Assembly: GCA_963752745.1 (NCBI GenBank)
Contig: CAVWAK010000006.1
Location: 1-64,000 of the forward strand
DNA length: 64,000 bases
DNA from: Thiogranum sp963752745
Lineage (GTDB): Bacteria > Pseudomonadota > Gammaproteobacteria > DSM-19610
Direction: 5' to 3'
Positions 63,695 through 64,000 of this stretch are shown in pieces (within the stretch, counting starts at the first letter, position 1; every line of letters begins with the position of its first letter). The notes under the pieces are model-generated. The model was not told the origin of the DNA, made no database searches, and saw nothing but the letters and a program-made list of their open reading frames with translations. The position numbers and the translations under genes were made by a program.

Positions 63695-64000
63695 ATGCTG
63701 GGAAGACCCAAAACTCCGGAAGCCTATGTTGACCTTGTCGACCAGGCACTGTTTGAAATCGAGGACCTGCGCATGGCGGCCGAGTACGATATGGATTCCA
63801 TGGGTGCAGCCACAGAATTTCTGACCGAGCTTGAACGCGACGTGCAGAAATTGAGAGACTCCATGGCCGATGGCAGTTATCGTTTCGGCAAGGAAAACCT
63901 GCCGTTCTTCAAGGTCGTCGAGCACCAGGATGAGCGGATTTTGCCTTTCCGGCAATTGCTGTTGAAAATCAATGAGACACATATCAAGGGCCTGGACGCG
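63695..64000 (+). CDS. Conserved-looking hypothetical protein, cut by the window end
   Basis: 102 codons from an ATG with a GAGG site nine bases upstream, still open at 64000. It starts MLGRPKTPEAYVDLVDQALF and is rich in acidic residues, mostly helical. A Met/Asp stretch (AAEYDMDSMG) and FGKENLPFFKVVEHQDERILPF follow. I do not recognise a domain. It follows prmB by 21 bases on the same strand. Confidence 0.7.
   Translation, partial: MLGRPKTPEAYVDLVDQALFEIEDLRMAAEYDMDSMGAATEFLTELERDVQKLRDSMADGSYRFGKENLPFFKVVEHQDERILPFRQLLLKINETHIKGLDA

Overview
The window looks like a gammaproteobacterial chromosome segment of moderately high GC. The evidence is an ompR-envZ pair of enterobacterial type, queA-tgt-yajC-secD-secF in the usual order, suhB, slyD, prmB, psd, a YcbB-type L,D-transpeptidase, KefB-type and AI-2E/PerM-type membrane proteins, and a Bat/MoxR operon. 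The gene mix would suit a Chromatiales-like or other environmental gammaproteobacterium, but the species is not decidable from sequence alone. The first ~2.7 kb is different: it carries two STAS proteins, an RsbW-like kinase and a multi-GAF protein of a style common in Chloroflexota and Actinobacteria. It abuts a FliK-like gene that has lost its C-terminal domain, so 2.7-3.0 kb is a candidate assembly join or transfer boundary.

Layout. 1-2693 (-): partner-switching module. 2982-3920 (-): truncated FliK-like protein. 4010-4939 (+): GYF-like/pentapeptide-repeat membrane protein. 4951-7509: AmmeMemoRadiSam triad (AMMECR1 and MEMO on -, radical SAM on +). 7490-10285 (-): PhnD-like binding protein, a decayed second PhnD-like copy, and a histidine kinase. 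10371-22579: glycogen metabolism (glgB; glgC, GH57 enzyme and malQ; glgP), interrupted by a gene-poor island at 12.6-15.5 kb with a ParA-like ATPase, a 41-residue membrane protein and an unknown basic protein. 22768-24830 (-): envZ and ompR. 25007-25114 (+): a 35-residue membrane protein with an OmpR-box-like repeat upstream and its own terminator. 25247-32386 (-): moxR-DUF58-DUF4381-batA-batB/C-batD. 32507-33295 (-): sugar nucleotidyltransferase. 33526-33612 (-): tRNA-Leu(CAA). 33705-39095 (+): queA, tgt, yajC, secD, secF. 39231-46668: cardiolipin synthase, AI-2E-type protein, SCP2 protein, slyD, alpha/beta hydrolase, small Cys-rich membrane protein, suhB, HPP protein. 46665-55997: envelope genes (L,D-transpeptidase, OmpA-like, AsmA-like, DUF4136 lipoprotein, glycine-zipper protein, exported protein, second AI-2E-type protein). 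56083-60725: small exported Ala-rich protein, atypical ZnuA-like protein, KefB-like antiporter and HD-CBS protein. 60732-62670 (-): SCO1, PCu(A)C and psd. 62741-64000 (+): prmB and a gene cut by the window end.

Several reading frames are broken by single-base changes (GAF protein, malQ, batB/C, AI-2E protein 2, and at least seven times in the AsmA-like gene). Apart from the PhnD-like copy, which has an in-frame stop and a missing C-terminal half, the breaks are almost all indels inside otherwise well-kept frames. This points to base-calling or consensus error at least as strongly as to real gene decay. No rRNA operon, CRISPR array, intact insertion sequence or prophage was seen. The least explained material is the 12.6-15.5 kb island, the OmpR-linked micro-ORF, the PhnD/kinase operon, the atypical ZnuA-like protein and the HD-CBS/antiporter pair.
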